A stretch of DNA of 63,144 nucleotides from Planctomycetaceae bacterium (lineage in GTDB: Bacteria > Planctomycetota > SZUA-567), in NCBI GenBank assembly GCA_021203245.1, contig JAJQBO010000226.1, positions 1 through 63,144 of the forward strand, given 5' to 3'. The translations under genes were made by a program, and so were the position numbers. The notes beneath the pieces were generated by a model. It had not been told where the DNA came from and did no database searches. It saw nothing but the letters and a program-made list of their open reading frames with translations. Shown here in pieces: positions 25,262-34,536 of the stretch. Each line of letters opens with the position of its first letter. Position 1 is the first letter of the stretch.

Positions 25262-27223
25262 ATGCCGAAGCGCGAGCAGCCGAGCGTCTCCCCGTGCCCC
25301 AGCCGTCCCCGGCGTGGGTATGGCCGCGCGGCGACGCTGCTTCTGGCTCTTGTCATGGCGGCTGCGGCCGGCATGGCGGGCGAGAATTCACTCAGGCCCG
25401 CGTCGACCAGGGGCCGTTCCGGCCCGGCCATTCCCTCCACCCTTATCGAACTCGACGGCAGCATTTCGTCCAGCCCCGACGGGGCCGAACTCGGCTACCA
25501 GTGGCGGCAATTGAGCGGTCCCGCCGTGACCCTGTCCGATCCCACCGCGGCCAAACCCTTTTTCCGCACCGCCGAACCGGGAACCTATGTCTTCGAACTG
25601 GTGGTGACAGCCGACGACCTGGCGAGCGAACCCCATATCGTGCAACTGGAAATTGAGGCGGAAAACCTCCCGCCCGTCGCCAAGGCGCCGCGCGAACTGA
25701 CCGGGCAGGTCGGCAAGGTGCTGGAGGTCGACGGCAGCGACTCCTTCGATCCCGAAGGGGAGGAGTTGTTTTACCGCTGGCGGTCGTTGTCGCCCGGGCT
25801 GGAACTCCCACCCGACGAATCGACCAGCCCGGTCCTGACGTTCGAACCGGCCGAGGAAGGCGTCTACGAACTTGAACTGGTGGTGTTTGACGGCGAATTG
25901 AAAAGCGATCCCGCCGTCTGTCGCCTGACCATCAAGCCGCGCCCGCGCCCGCCGGTGGCCCGGGCCCGGGTGGTGACCCGGGAGGTGCCGCCCGATCCCA
26001 TTGCGCCGACGCTGGCCGGAGAGGCGTTGCCCGGTGCGGGCTTGGCCGCGTCCATAAACGCTTCGGCCGACATGTCGCCCGCGCCGCCGCCCGCCGCGCG
26101 GAGCGACACGCCGGTCAGCGAACTGGCCGCCATGGCCCCGCCGTCGTTCCCGTCCCGTCCGCCCGCGACGGCTGCGCCGTCCCTGCCGGTGCTGGCGTCG
26201 ATAGCCGACATCGAGGCGTCGCGGCCGGTGGCGCGCATCGAGGGGCCGACGGCGGCGCAAACCGGCAAGCCCGTCGTCCTCGACGCCCGCGCCAGCTTCA
26301 ACCCGAGCGGCAGCCGGCTCGAGTACCGTTGGCAGCAGACCGCCGGGGCGCTGGTCGAGAACCGCGAAAACGTCTATGACGGTGCGGCGGAGCGCTTTGT
26401 CGCGCCCCATCCGGGCGAGTACGAATTCCGCCTGGTCGTGGTCGACAACGGGGTGGAGAGCGATCCCGCCGTCCACCGGATGCGGGTCGACCCTGCGCCC
26501 GAGCCGCCGGTCGCCGCCATCGACGCCCCGTCCCGGGCGGCGAAGGGCGAACTGGTGCGCATGAACGCGACCAGCTCCTTCGATCCCTCCGGCAACCGGC
26601 TGGTCTACCGCTGGCGGCAGACCGGCGGCCCGGCGGTGCGCAATTACATCATCGACGAGCGCCTCGGCGACGCCGCTCCCGGCTTCCAGCCCTCGGCTCC
26701 CGGCACCTATTCGTTCGAACTGATCGTGTCCAACGGCACCTTGAATTCCAAGCCGGTCGAGGTGGACATCGTCGTCGCCGATGTCGCGCCCACCCCGGGC
26801 GTCACCATCGCCGGGCCCGACTCCGCCCGCGCCGGCGACCGCATCGCCCTCGACGCCGTGCCCCACAACGTGGAGGGGCGGACCTTGTCCTATCTGTGGC
26901 AGCAGGTCGACGGCCCGGCTCCGGCCCTGTCCCAGGGCGGGGGCATGCGCACCTTTGTCGTGCCGCCGGTCGACGGCCGCTATGTCTTTTCCCTCACCGC
27001 CATCGAGAACGGGCAGATACTGGCAGTCGCCCAGCGCACCATCGAGATCTACGGCAGCCCGAAGGGCGGCAGCGTCGCCGTGCCTGTCCACCTGCCGCCG
27101 ACCGGCCGGGTTCCGGCACTGACGCCGCTCCCGAACACGCCGCCGCCGCGCCCGCCGCCGCTGGAGTCGTTCCCGCCGGCGCGTCCTCTGGGCAATCGCC
27201 CCGCGCAGGTGATGCAGCGATAA
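25262..27223 (+). CDS. Exported PKD-like repeat protein
   Basis: With the ATG at 25262 the protein has 653 residues: a basic N-terminus, a hydrophobic signal segment (ATLLLALVMAAAAGMAG) and then repeated immunoglobulin-like units. At least five units share the pattern 'vxLDaxxSfdPsGxxLxYRWxQxxGP' and end with 'PGxYxFELvVxxxxxxS.P'. Units are seen around residues 50-135, 136-225, 315-410, 411-505 and 506-600. A proline/alanine-rich linker (about 226-310) and a proline-rich tail follow. PKD and REJ-type folds mediate protein or carbohydrate contacts at the cell surface; no catalytic domain is present. In-frame starts exist at 25211 (TTG) and 25235; 25262 gives the cleanest signal peptide. A terminator follows. 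Confidence 0.8.
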   Translation: MPKREQPSVSPCPSRPRRGYGRAATLLLALVMAAAAGMAGENSLRPASTRGRSGPAIPSTLIELDGSISSSPDGAELGYQWRQLSGPAVTLSDPTAAKPFFRTAEPGTYVFELVVTADDLASEPHIVQLEIEAENLPPVAKAPRELTGQVGKVLEVDGSDSFDPEGEELFYRWRSLSPGLELPPDESTSPVLTFEPAEEGVYELELVVFDGELKSDPAVCRLTIKPRPRPPVARARVVTREVPPDPIAPTLAGEALPGAGLAASINASADMSPAPPPAARSDTPVSELAAMAPPSFPSRPPATAAPSLPVLASIADIEASRPVARIEGPTAAQTGKPVVLDARASFNPSGSRLEYRWQQTAGALVENRENVYDGAAERFVAPHPGEYEFRLVVVDNGVESDPAVHRMRVDPAPEPPVAAIDAPSRAAKGELVRMNATSSFDPSGNRLVYRWRQTGGPAVRNYIIDERLGDAAPGFQPSAPGTYSFELIVSNGTLNSKPVEVDIVVADVAPTPGVTIAGPDSARAGDRIALDAVPHNVEGRTLSYLWQQVDGPAPALSQGGGMRTFVVPPVDGRYVFSLTAIENGQILAVAQRTIEIYGSPKGGSVAVPVHLPPTGRVPALTPLPNTPPPRPPPLESFPPARPLGNRPAQVMQR

Positions 27224-27236
27224 GAGAAAATAACCG

Positions 27237-27268
27237 GGGGCCGCGCAGCGCGCGGCCCCTCTTGTTTT
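27237..27268 (+). terminator. Terminator after the PKD-repeat gene
   Basis: GGGGCCGCGC (27237-27246) and GCGCGGCCCC (27250-27259) form a perfect stem with a 3-base loop, followed by the T-rich TCTTGTTTT. Confidence 0.8.
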
Positions 27269-27361
27269 CAAACCGCCCGTATTTGCGGCTTGTGAATTGC
27301 CCGAACCGTGCCGAACCGGTTCACGGAATATCCTCGGTCCGTCCGCATCGCCACCCCCGCT

Positions 27362-27419
27362 CGTCACCCCGGCGGTGCAGCGTCGACCAGCGCGCACGCG
27401 TGTGGTTGTGCCGGGGCAA
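27362..27419. repeat. Copy of the CGTCACCCCGGCG repeat family
   Basis: CGTCACCCCGGCG (27362-27374) is followed 30-40 bases later by GTGGTTGTGCCGGGGCAAG, the same pairing of ends seen at 36,622-36,680. It lies in the gap between the PKD gene and the SelA-like gene. Confidence 0.55.
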
Positions 27420-27494
27420 GGGCGAATGACCGTATGTTCCAAGGCATCTCAAGAATACCCAGCCGTCCTGCCCAGCCCCGCCCACCCGCACCAC

Positions 27495-28703
27495 TCAATC
27501 GGGCCAGCGCAGCAGCGCCTGTTCCTTGGCGCGGTTCCGGTCGTCCAGGTTCGAGCGCACCGGGGCGGGCTGGGTCCTGGCCCAGGCGCATTCCTGCTCG
27601 ACCCGTTCGGCGACGATCGTCTCCTGGCCGGGATGCAGGTTGCACGGGTCGAGGAAAAAGTAGTGCCACTCGACTTCGTGGTCGCGGACGATGACCGGCG
27701 GGTCGCCGGCGGCGAGGCGGTCGGCCAGGTCCCAGGCGGTGATGTTGGCCTTGTCCGGATCGACAGCCACGTGGAGGCGCGACAGCGGGTTGTGGGTCGG
27801 GTCGGGGGTGATGGTGGGGGTGATGCCGGGAATCTTTTCCAGCCGTTCCTTCCACAACCGGAGGGTGCCGTCCTCCTTCGCCCTGACGGCGGCGTGGTCC
27901 CGCTTCGCCCAGGAGCGAAGCGCCACCATCGCGCCGACCACCCCTTCCTTGCCGACCTTCATGCCCCGGCCGAGGGCGTAGCTCTGCAGATAGACGCCGC
28001 GAACGACCACTTTCGGCCCGGCGACGATGCCGGAGGTGGTGCCGCTCAGGAATTTATGGCCGCTGTAGACGACCACGTCCGCGCCGGCCTTGAGGAATCC
28101 GGTGAGGTCGTATTCGGACGCGGCGTCGCAGATGACCGGCACGCCGTGGGCGTGGCAGACCCGCGCGAACGCGGCGAGGGAGAGCTGGCCGTAGTGGACG
28201 ACGTGGTGCGAGACGACGTAGAGGCCGACGGCGGTGCGTTCGTTCAGGGCGGCGGCGAGCTGGTACTCCTTTGTCTCGGTCGAAGTGCCGACCGGCACCA
28301 GCGTCGCGCCGGTGAGGCGGACCGCCTGGTCGATGGGCGCGCCGTAGTTGACCATATGGCCGATTTGCATCACCACTTCCGTGCGCGCCAACCCGTCGAC
28401 GTCGGGCAACCGTTCCGCCTTGCCGAGATCCGCCCCCACCATATAGGAGGCGATGGCCTGGCTGACGCCGGCCGAGGCGGAGGCGGTGACGACGCCGAAT
28501 TCCGCGCCTGTCGCCTCCGCGATAACCGCCCCGGCTTTCCGCTGCAGGTCCGACATCTCGACAAAGTGCGGCAAAAACGATGCCACCGCCTCGACCGTCT
28601 CGGGCGAAACGATGGACGCGCCCAAGCCGGTCATGGTACCGGAAGCGTTGATCACCGGCCGGAGGCCGTATTCAATTCGCGGGTCGTTCTGGAGTGGGTT
28701 CAT
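27495..28703 (-). CDS. SelA-like PLP-dependent lyase/aminotransferase-fold enzyme
   Basis: The 402-residue protein has the fold-type I PLP enzyme pattern. The cofactor lysine is probably Lys217 in YSGHKFLSG; SHHVVHYGQLSL and VICDAASEYD provide the expected preceding elements. It resembles the group annotated as L-seryl-tRNA selenium transferase-related or D-glucosaminate-6-phosphate ammonia-lyase (DgaE), which perform alpha,beta-elimination on amino acids or amino sugar acids. The ATG at 28703 with GGAAGGGAA is preferred to one eight codons upstream. No SelA partner function in selenocysteine synthesis is suggested by the context. It is the last gene of the catabolic locus, after a RidA gene, which fits an enzyme releasing enamine/imine products. 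Confidence 0.8.
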   Translation of the reverse strand: MNPLQNDPRIEYGLRPVINASGTMTGLGASIVSPETVEAVASFLPHFVEMSDLQRKAGAVIAEATGAEFGVVTASASAGVSQAIASYMVGADLGKAERLPDVDGLARTEVVMQIGHMVNYGAPIDQAVRLTGATLVPVGTSTETKEYQLAAALNERTAVGLYVVSHHVVHYGQLSLAAFARVCHAHGVPVICDAASEYDLTGFLKAGADVVVYSGHKFLSGTTSGIVAGPKVVVRGVYLQSYALGRGMKVGKEGVVGAMVALRSWAKRDHAAVRAKEDGTLRLWKERLEKIPGITPTITPDPTHNPLSRLHVAVDPDKANITAWDLADRLAAGDPPVIVRDHEVEWHYFFLDPCNLHPGQETIVAERVEQECAWARTQPAPVRSNLDDRNRAKEQALLRWPD

Positions 28704-28718
28704 TCTTTTCCCTTCCAT

Positions 28719-28823
28719 ATAATGCACAATTCACAATGCACAATGCACGCTGTAAATCGGCAAAACATTGAATCATTGTTCCTTGGTAAATAATTGTGCA
28801 TTGTGAATTATGAATTGTGAATT
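28719..28823. repeat. Heptad-repeat hairpin element, copy 1
   Basis: The left arm (ATGCACAATTCACAATGCAC near 28722) consists of 7-base units of the type CACAATT/CACAATG. The right arm (ATTGTGCATTGTGAATTATG, then AATTGTGAATTC, 28791-28823) is the inverse complement pattern. Between them lies an unrelated core of about 45 bases. The element fills the whole gap between the RidA and SelA-like genes. Confidence 0.75.
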
Positions 28824-29285
28824 CTACTTTTTGATCTGCACAACCGCCTCAATCTCCACGCTTATCCCGCCGGGCAGCGACGAATACCCGACCGCGGACC
28901 GCGCGTGCTGGCCGCGTTCGGCAAAGACCTCGACCAGCAGGTCGGAACAACCGTTGACGACCTTGGGGTGGTCGGTGAAGTCGGGCGTGGCGTTGACCAT
29001 GCCGAGCAGCTTGACCCAGCCCTGGATGCGGTCGAGATCGCCAAGCGCCTCCTTCGCCACCGCCATGAGGTTGAGGCCGACCTGGCGGGCGCGGCGGTAG
29101 CCTTCCTCGACCGAGACGGTTTTCCCGAGCGTCCCCTGGTGCAGCGTGCCGTCGGCCTCGCGCGGGCCCTGGCCGGAGAGATACAGGATGTCGCCGACGA
29201 TGCGGTAGTTGACGAAATTGGCGATAGGCGTCGCGACGCTGGGCAGGGACAGGCCCAGTTCTTTGAGTTTTTCTTCAGGGTGCAT
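28824..29285 (-). CDS. RidA/YjgF-family protein
   Basis: The 153-residue protein has the hallmark C-terminal pattern RSAVGYSSLPGGISVEIEAV and a ILYLSGQGPRE-type N-terminal strand. RidA proteins hydrolyse reactive enamine/imine intermediates such as 2-aminoacrylate released by PLP enzymes. The arginine of RSAVG is the substrate-binding residue in active members, and a conserved glutamate (SVEIEA) is present. It precedes the SelA-like PLP enzyme on the same strand, an arrangement that makes biochemical sense. GGAAAG precedes the ATG at 29285. At 153 residues it belongs to the longer subgroup rather than the 128-residue E. coli type. Confidence 0.88.
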   Translation of the reverse strand: MHPEEKLKELGLSLPSVATPIANFVNYRIVGDILYLSGQGPREADGTLHQGTLGKTVSVEEGYRRARQVGLNLMAVAKEALGDLDRIQGWVKLLGMVNATPDFTDHPKVVNGCSDLLVEVFAERGQHARSAVGYSSLPGGISVEIEAVVQIKK

Positions 29286-29379
29286 GTGCTTTCCTTTTAT
29301 AGGCAGAAACAGTGGTCAATACACTTCAGTCCAAAACAAGACGCGTCTTCGCGTCAACAATGCCGCACTCTTCCCCAAA

Positions 29380-29445
29380 CGTCACCCCGCCGTCTGAACG
29401 ATGAACCGGGAGACGGACGGGAGGTTGTTTCGGGGCAAGGGCCCC
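29380..29445. repeat. Diverged copy of the CGTCACCCCGGCG repeat family
   Basis: CGTCACCCCGCCG (one mismatch) at 29380-29392 is followed by GGAGGTTGTTTCGGGGCAAG, a degraded version of the internal segment of the other copies. It fills the gap between the RidA and DppF genes. Confidence 0.45.
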
Positions 29446-29509
29446 TCTGGCGGCTATGGGCTTACACCGGTATCCATGGCCTGCGTTCCTGTTTTGGACA
29501 AGAGTGGGG

Positions 29510-30523
29510 TCAAAACACAATGTCGTCCCGGATGCAGGCGCAGGTCCGGCCTGGCCGGCGTTCCACCAGCGGCGGCACCGTTTTGGCGCATTCTTCGAGC
29601 GCGTGCGGACAGCGGGTGCGGAAGACGCAGCCGCTCGGCAGTTTTATGGGCGAGGGGATGTCCCCCTTCAGGAGTATCCGCTTCGACTTGCCGCCCGGCT
29701 TCGGGATGGGGGACGCCGACAATAGCGCCCGCGAGTAGGGGTGCAGCGGGTCGTCGCACAAGGCTTCGGTGGGGCCGGCTTCCATGATGCGGCCCAGGTA
29801 CATGACGACGAGTTCGTCGCAGAGGAAGCGCATCACCGCCAGGTCGTGGGTGATGAAGAGCATGGTCAGGCCGAGGCGGCCCTGGAGTTCGAGGAGCAGG
29901 TTCAGGACCTGCGCCTGCACCGAGACGTCGAGGGCCGATACCGGTTCGTCGGCGACGATGAACTCCGGTTCGGCGGCAAGGGCGCGGGCGATGCCGATGC
30001 GCTGGCGCTGGCCGCCGGAGAATTCGTGCGGGTAGCGGCGCAGTTGGCCCGAATTGAGGCCGACCATTTCCATCCGCTCCACCACCCGGTCGCGCCGGGC
30101 CGAGGCCGAGGTCATGCCGTTGGCGAGGAGCGCCTCGCCGATGATCGACTCCACCCGAAGACGCGGGTTGAGGCTGGAGAACGGGTCCTGGAAAATCATC
30201 TGCACCCGGCTGCGGTACTCCTTCAGGGACGCCCCTTCCATGGCGGTGACGTCCTCCCCCTTGTAGAGGATTTCCCCGCCAGTGGGTTCGAGCAGCTTCA
30301 CGAGCATGCGCCCGACCGTGGTTTTGCCCGAGCCGGATTCGCCGACCAGGCCGACGATATGGCGGGGCATGACGTCCAGGGACACGTCCTGCACCGCCTT
30401 GACGACGCGCTTTTCGCCCGACCAGGAGGAGCCGACGGGAAAGTGCTTCTGCAGAGTGCGAATCTCGACAAGCGGCTTCACGCCGGAGGCGGGAGCGGAT
30501 TGTTCCGTTGCGGCTGACACCAT
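29510..30523 (-). CDS. dppF: Dipeptide/oligopeptide ABC transporter ATPase, DppF-type
   Basis: The 337-residue protein has Walker [10 protein letters not shown], signature [15 protein letters not shown], Walker [15 protein letters not shown] and the H-loop THDLAVM. The C-terminal extension [15 protein letters not shown], with its cysteines, is the oligopeptide-permease [4Fe-4S]-type motif (PF08352). It energises import together with DppD and the two permeases. The ATG at 30523 has GGAGG at 30531-30535, overlapping the end of the upstream DppD gene by proximity (2-base gap). It is the last transporter gene of the operon. Confidence 0.93.
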   Translation of the reverse strand: MVSAATEQSAPASGVKPLVEIRTLQKHFPVGSSWSGEKRVVKAVQDVSLDVMPRHIVGLVGESGSGKTTVGRMLVKLLEPTGGEILYKGEDVTAMEGASLKEYRSRVQMIFQDPFSSLNPRLRVESIIGEALLANGMTSASARRDRVVERMEMVGLNSGQLRRYPHEFSGGQRQRIGIARALAAEPEFIVADEPVSALDVSVQAQVLNLLLELQGRLGLTMLFITHDLAVMRFLCDELVVMYLGRIMEAGPTEALCDDPLHPYSRALLSASPIPKPGGKSKRILLKGDIPSPIKLPSGCVFRTRCPHALEECAKTVPPLVERRPGRTCACIRDDIVF

Positions 30524-30525
30524 GA

Positions 30526-31536
30526 TTAGACCTCCTTCCAGTACAGGCAGCGGCTGACGTGCGCGTCGCCCGTCTCCACTAGATCCGGTTCGCGGACGTT
30601 GCAGTCCGGGCGCGCCATGGGGCAGCGGGTGGCGAAGACGCAGCCCCGGGGCAGAAACGCGGCGTTCGGCATCGAGCCGGGGATGGAGAAGAGGCGGCGG
30701 TCGGAGCGGTCGTTCCCGAACACCACGCCGCTCCCCGGGATGCACGCCATCAGGCCCTTGGTGTAGGGGTGGCGCGGTTGCTCGAAGATGGATGAGACCG
30801 AGCCCATCTCGACGATGCGTCCCGCGTACATCACCACCACCCGGTCGGCCATTTCCGCCACCACGCCCAGGTTGTGAGTGATGAACATGATGCTCATGCC
30901 GATTTCCCGCTGCAGGTTGCGCATGAGGTCGAGGATTTGCGCCTGAATCGTCACGTCGAGGGCTGTCGTCGGTTCGTCGGCGATGACGAGGGACGGCCGG
31001 CACGACAGGGCCATGGCGATCATCACCCGCTGGCGCATGCCGCCGGACATCTGATGCGGGTAGTCGCGGAGCCTGTCGCGGGGGGCCGGGATGTCGACGA
31101 GGCGGAGCATCTTTTCCGCTTCGTCCAGCGCTTCCTGGCGGCTGCAGCCGCGGTGGAGCTGCACCGCCTCGGCTATCTGGTCGCCGACCCGGAACAGCGG
31201 GTTCAGGGAGGTCATCGGCTCCTGGAAGATCATGGCGATTTCGCCGCCGCGGATGCGGCGCATCTTCAGGAGAGGCGTCTGGACGAGGTCCTCCTCCTTG
31301 CCGTCGCGGGTGCGGAAGAGGATTTTGCCGCCGGTGATGCGCCCGGGCGGGTTGGGGATGAGCCGCATCACCGACAGGCTGGTGACGGATTTTCCCGAAC
31401 CCGACTCGCCGACGATGGCCAGGGTCTCCCCTTGCTTGACCGAGAAAGACACACCGTCCACCGCCTTGAAGTCGCGCTTCCCCGAGGTAAAGGTGGTAAA
31501 GAGGTTTTGCACCTCGAGTATGTTGGTAGCGTCCAT
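30526..31536 (-). CDS. dppD: Dipeptide/oligopeptide ABC transporter ATPase, DppD-type
   Basis: The 336-residue protein carries Walker [11 protein letters not shown], signature [15 protein letters not shown], Walker [15 protein letters not shown] and THNLGVV. The C-terminal [15 protein letters not shown] motif is typical of the DppD/OppD subgroup. The start at 31536 overlaps the stop of the amidohydrolase gene (TGATG) and has GGAGGAA. Insertion of the amidohydrolase gene between permease and ATPase genes indicates that import and hydrolysis act on the same compound. Confidence 0.93.
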   Translation of the reverse strand: MDATNILEVQNLFTTFTSGKRDFKAVDGVSFSVKQGETLAIVGESGSGKSVTSLSVMRLIPNPPGRITGGKILFRTRDGKEEDLVQTPLLKMRRIRGGEIAMIFQEPMTSLNPLFRVGDQIAEAVQLHRGCSRQEALDEAEKMLRLVDIPAPRDRLRDYPHQMSGGMRQRVMIAMALSCRPSLVIADEPTTALDVTIQAQILDLMRNLQREIGMSIMFITHNLGVVAEMADRVVVMYAGRIVEMGSVSSIFEQPRHPYTKGLMACIPGSGVVFGNDRSDRRLFSIPGSMPNAAFLPRGCVFATRCPMARPDCNVREPDLVETGDAHVSRCLYWKEV

Positions 31537-32708
31537 CAGGTTGTTCCTCCTGCGTGGTGGGCCTGCGCGTCGACAGGCAGGCGGCTCGCGGCCGGGACGA
31601 GTTCGCCCCGCCACAGCACCGCCTTGGGGAGAATGCGTTTCGACAGGGTCAAACTGTCGCCGAGAGAGTCGGGCAAGGAGAGTGCGCACTCGGCGATATC
31701 GAACAGGGTGAAGTCGGCCGGCTCGCCCGCTTCCAGCAAGGCCGGCTGCATCCGCAATGCCGCCCGCGACGCCCAGGTCGCGCCGGCGACGACGTCCCGG
31801 ATATCCATGCCGAGCGCCAGCAATTTCGACAGCACCACCGACAAGTCCCACACCGGCCCCTCGATGTTCCCGGTATGGAGATCGGAACCGATGACGGTGG
31901 GAAAAACGCCCCTGTCCATGCACTCCCGCGCCACACGGTACGAGAACGACGCCGATCCGTGACCGATGTCCAGAACGACGCCGCGGTCGCGGGCCGCGAC
32001 AAGGGCGGCGAAGGCGCGGTCGTCGTCGACGACCGAACTGGCGGGTTTTCCCTGGAAGCAGTGAGTGCAGATGTCCCCGGCGTCGAGACGGTCGAGGACT
32101 TCCTCCACCAGCGGGAGCGGCCTGCCGATATGGGTCATGAGCGGCAGTTTGGCGTAGCGGGACAGCTTCTTCGCGAGCTTCAAGGGCAGCAGATCCGACT
32201 CCGCCTGGATGATGCTGCACAGCCGCACCTTCAAGCCGGCGATGAGCGGCTTGTACTTTTCGATTGTCGCGAGGGTGCGCTCGATATCGATGTCCTGCAT
32301 CAGCCGCACCTCGGGCACGTGGTTGGTGGCGACGAGGCCGATGGAGCCGACGTTCAGGAACGGGACGATCTGTTCGCGGGCGCGTTCGATGACGTATTCG
32401 ACAAAGCCGTTGAAGTGGCCTTCCCCGGCCGAGCCGGCGTCGACGAGGATGGGCGTCCCGGTCGCCGCGCCGATCGTTTCGGGCCGGAGCGCGATATCGG
32501 AGCCGCCGTGGTAGACGTGGGTGTGGATGTCAATCCACGCCGGCGACAGGTAGGCGTTCGCCATTTCCCTGATTTCGGCGTTGTCTGTTTCGAGGTCGTA
32601 GCCGACCCGTTCGATGCGGCCGCCGTCCACCAGGACGTCCACCCTGGAGCTACCGTCATAGCCCGGGAAGCCGATGGGCTTGACGTTGCCGAGAAGAATG
32701 CGGGCCAT
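31536..32708 (-). CDS. Amidohydrolase/deacetylase-family metallohydrolase
   Basis: The 390-residue protein belongs to the amidohydrolase superfamily. DIHTHVYHG gives the HxH metal pair, MTHIGRP and ICTHCFQG give further histidines, and GSDLHTGN the last aspartate. It resembles the dihydroorotase-like group (often encoded beside DgaE/SelA-like PLP proteins) that removes acyl groups from N-acyl amino acids or amino sugar acids. It sits between the DppC and DppD genes, one base after one and overlapping the other, so it is an integral part of the operon. It is cytoplasmic, with no signal peptide. The precise substrate is unknown. Confidence 0.85.
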   Translation of the reverse strand: MARILLGNVKPIGFPGYDGSSRVDVLVDGGRIERVGYDLETDNAEIREMANAYLSPAWIDIHTHVYHGGSDIALRPETIGAATGTPILVDAGSAGEGHFNGFVEYVIERAREQIVPFLNVGSIGLVATNHVPEVRLMQDIDIERTLATIEKYKPLIAGLKVRLCSIIQAESDLLPLKLAKKLSRYAKLPLMTHIGRPLPLVEEVLDRLDAGDICTHCFQGKPASSVVDDDRAFAALVAARDRGVVLDIGHGSASFSYRVARECMDRGVFPTVIGSDLHTGNIEGPVWDLSVVLSKLLALGMDIRDVVAGATWASRAALRMQPALLEAGEPADFTLFDIAECALSLPDSLGDSLTLSKRILPKAVLWRGELVPAASRLPVDAQAHHAGGTT

Positions 32709-32709
32709 G

Positions 32710-33576
32710 TCAGCACTCCTTCCGCAGCCGCGGGTCGAGGACGTCGCGGAGCGCGTCGCCGGACAGCTGCAGCGAGAACACGGTCAGGACGATGAACAGC
32801 CCGGGGAACCACATGATCCACGGCGCTTTGCCGATATAGGTCTGGCCGGCGTTGATGATGCCGCCCCAGGTGGGGATTTCCGGGTTCACGCCCGCGCCCA
32901 GGTAGGACAGCCCGGCTTCGGCCAGGATGGCGTAGGCGAAGATAAAGGTGCCCTGGACAATGAGGGGGCTCGTGATATTGCGGAGAATATGCTGGACCAG
33001 GATGCGCGGCGTCGACACCCCGAGCACCCGGGCGGCGTCGACATAGGCGAGTTCGCGCACGACCAGGGTCGAGGCGCGGGCGACCCGGGCGACGCGGGGC
33101 GTGTAGACGATGCCGAGCGCTATCACCACGCTGGAGACGGACGGGCTCAGGACCGACATCAGGGTGATGGCGAGGAGGATGTCGGGGAAGGCCATCATGG
33201 CGTCGATGATTCGGTTGACGATCATGTCGACCTTGCGGAAATAGCCGCCGACGATACCCAGGATGGTGCCGAAGAAGCACGAGAACACCACGGTCAGGAA
33301 GCCGATGAGCAGACTCGTGCGGCCGCCCACGATGACGCGGGTGAACAGGTCGCGGCCGTATTCGTCGGTACCGAACCAGTTGACGGACGACGGCGGCCGC
33401 AAGCGCCGCGAGGCGCGGATGGCGGTGGCGCTGTGGGGCGACACCACGTCGGCGAAGACGGCCAGGAAGGCGATGACGAGGATGATCAGCAGGCATACCG
33501 CAACCGTTTTCCGCTGCCAGATGATGGAAAACGCTTTTTTGAGGATGCCGCCGTCGTCGGAGAGGCGATCAGACAT
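32710..33576 (-). CDS. dppC: Dipeptide-type ABC transporter permease, DppC
   Basis: The 288-residue protein has an N-terminal hydrophobic segment (KTVAVCLLIILVIAFLAVFA), the DppC-typical HWFGTDxxGRDLF-like block NWFGTDEYGRDLFTRV, and five further membrane segments. The EAA loop is seen around VRELAYVDAARVLGVSTPRI. It forms the channel with DppB. It lies one base before the amidohydrolase start and ten bases after the DppB gene. Confidence 0.94.
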   Translation of the reverse strand: MSDRLSDDGGILKKAFSIIWQRKTVAVCLLIILVIAFLAVFADVVSPHSATAIRASRRLRPPSSVNWFGTDEYGRDLFTRVIVGGRTSLLIGFLTVVFSCFFGTILGIVGGYFRKVDMIVNRIIDAMMAFPDILLAITLMSVLSPSVSSVVIALGIVYTPRVARVARASTLVVRELAYVDAARVLGVSTPRILVQHILRNITSPLIVQGTFIFAYAILAEAGLSYLGAGVNPEIPTWGGIINAGQTYIGKAPWIMWFPGLFIVLTVFSLQLSGDALRDVLDPRLRKEC

Positions 33577-33586
33577 GGTTGGCCTC

Positions 33587-34531
33587 CTAATATTTCACGC
33601 GCGGGTCGACGAGCAGGTACAGGATATCGACCGCGAGGTTGACGAGGACGTACGCGCCGGCGATGACCAACAGCGATCCGCCGATGACGGGATAATCGCG
33701 CCGCAGCACCGACGACACCACCAGGTTGCCGATGCCGGGGATGTTGAACACGGTCTCGGTCACGACCGCGCCGCCCAGCAGCAGGGCGAGGGTGAGGCCG
33801 ACGACGGTGAGGATGGGAATAAGTGCGTTCTTGAAGGCATGGCGCATGATGACCGGCCATTCGCCCAGGCCCTTGGCGCGGGCGGTGCGGATATAGTCGT
33901 CCTCGAGAATGTCCAGCATGGTGGTGCGGGTAAAGCGGGTGATGAGGGCGGAGTTCACCAGGCCCAGCACGATGCCCGGCAGGATCAGGTGATACATGCG
34001 GTCGAAGAATCCCGCGCCCGGGTCGCCGTAGCCGGAGGCCGGGAACCAGCCGAGCCGCACGGCGAAGAACTGGATGAAGACCAGGCTCATCCAGAAGCTC
34101 GGGGCCGAGGCCAGCAGCATGGCGACGGAGATCGTCGCCTGGTCGGTGATTTTGCCCCGCTTGTAGGCGGAGAGGATGCCGGACGGGATGCCGACCAGGC
34201 AGGCGATGACGATGGAGACTATCGTCAGGGCGATGGTCGGTTCGGCCCGGTCGGCGAGGATGCGCAGCACCGGCAGGCCGCCCAGGAAGATGGAGTTGCC
34301 AAGGTCGCCCTTGAGGATATCGCCGAGAAAGCCCAGGTATTGCGACCAGATCGATTCGTCCAGCCCCATCTTCGCCCTGAGGGCGGCGACGTCGGCGGCG
34401 GTGGCGTCGGGACCGAGCATGAGGCCGGCCGGGTCGCCCGGTATCATGCGGATGATGACGAAGGTGATGGTCGCCACCATGAACATGACGGCAATCATGC
34501 CCACCAGTCGTTTCAGGAGATAGATTTTCAT
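33587..34531 (-). CDS. dppB: Dipeptide-type ABC transporter permease, DppB
   Basis: The 314-residue protein opens with LLKRLVGMIAVMFMVATITF, the first membrane helix, followed by the usual periplasmic loop with LGLDESIWSQYLGFLGD-type sequence (here MGLDESIWSQYLGFL). The EAA motif is around YIRTARAKGLGEWPVIMRHA. There are six predicted helices. The ATG at 34531 is favoured by AGGA eight bases upstream; another ATG three codons earlier is possible. It lies five bases after the zinc dehydrogenase stop. Confidence 0.94.
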   Translation of the reverse strand: MKIYLLKRLVGMIAVMFMVATITFVIIRMIPGDPAGLMLGPDATAADVAALRAKMGLDESIWSQYLGFLGDILKGDLGNSIFLGGLPVLRILADRAEPTIALTIVSIVIACLVGIPSGILSAYKRGKITDQATISVAMLLASAPSFWMSLVFIQFFAVRLGWFPASGYGDPGAGFFDRMYHLILPGIVLGLVNSALITRFTRTTMLDILEDDYIRTARAKGLGEWPVIMRHAFKNALIPILTVVGLTLALLLGGAVVTETVFNIPGIGNLVVSSVLRRDYPVIGGSLLVIAGAYVLVNLAVDILYLLVDPRVKY

Positions 34532-34536
34532 GGGAG

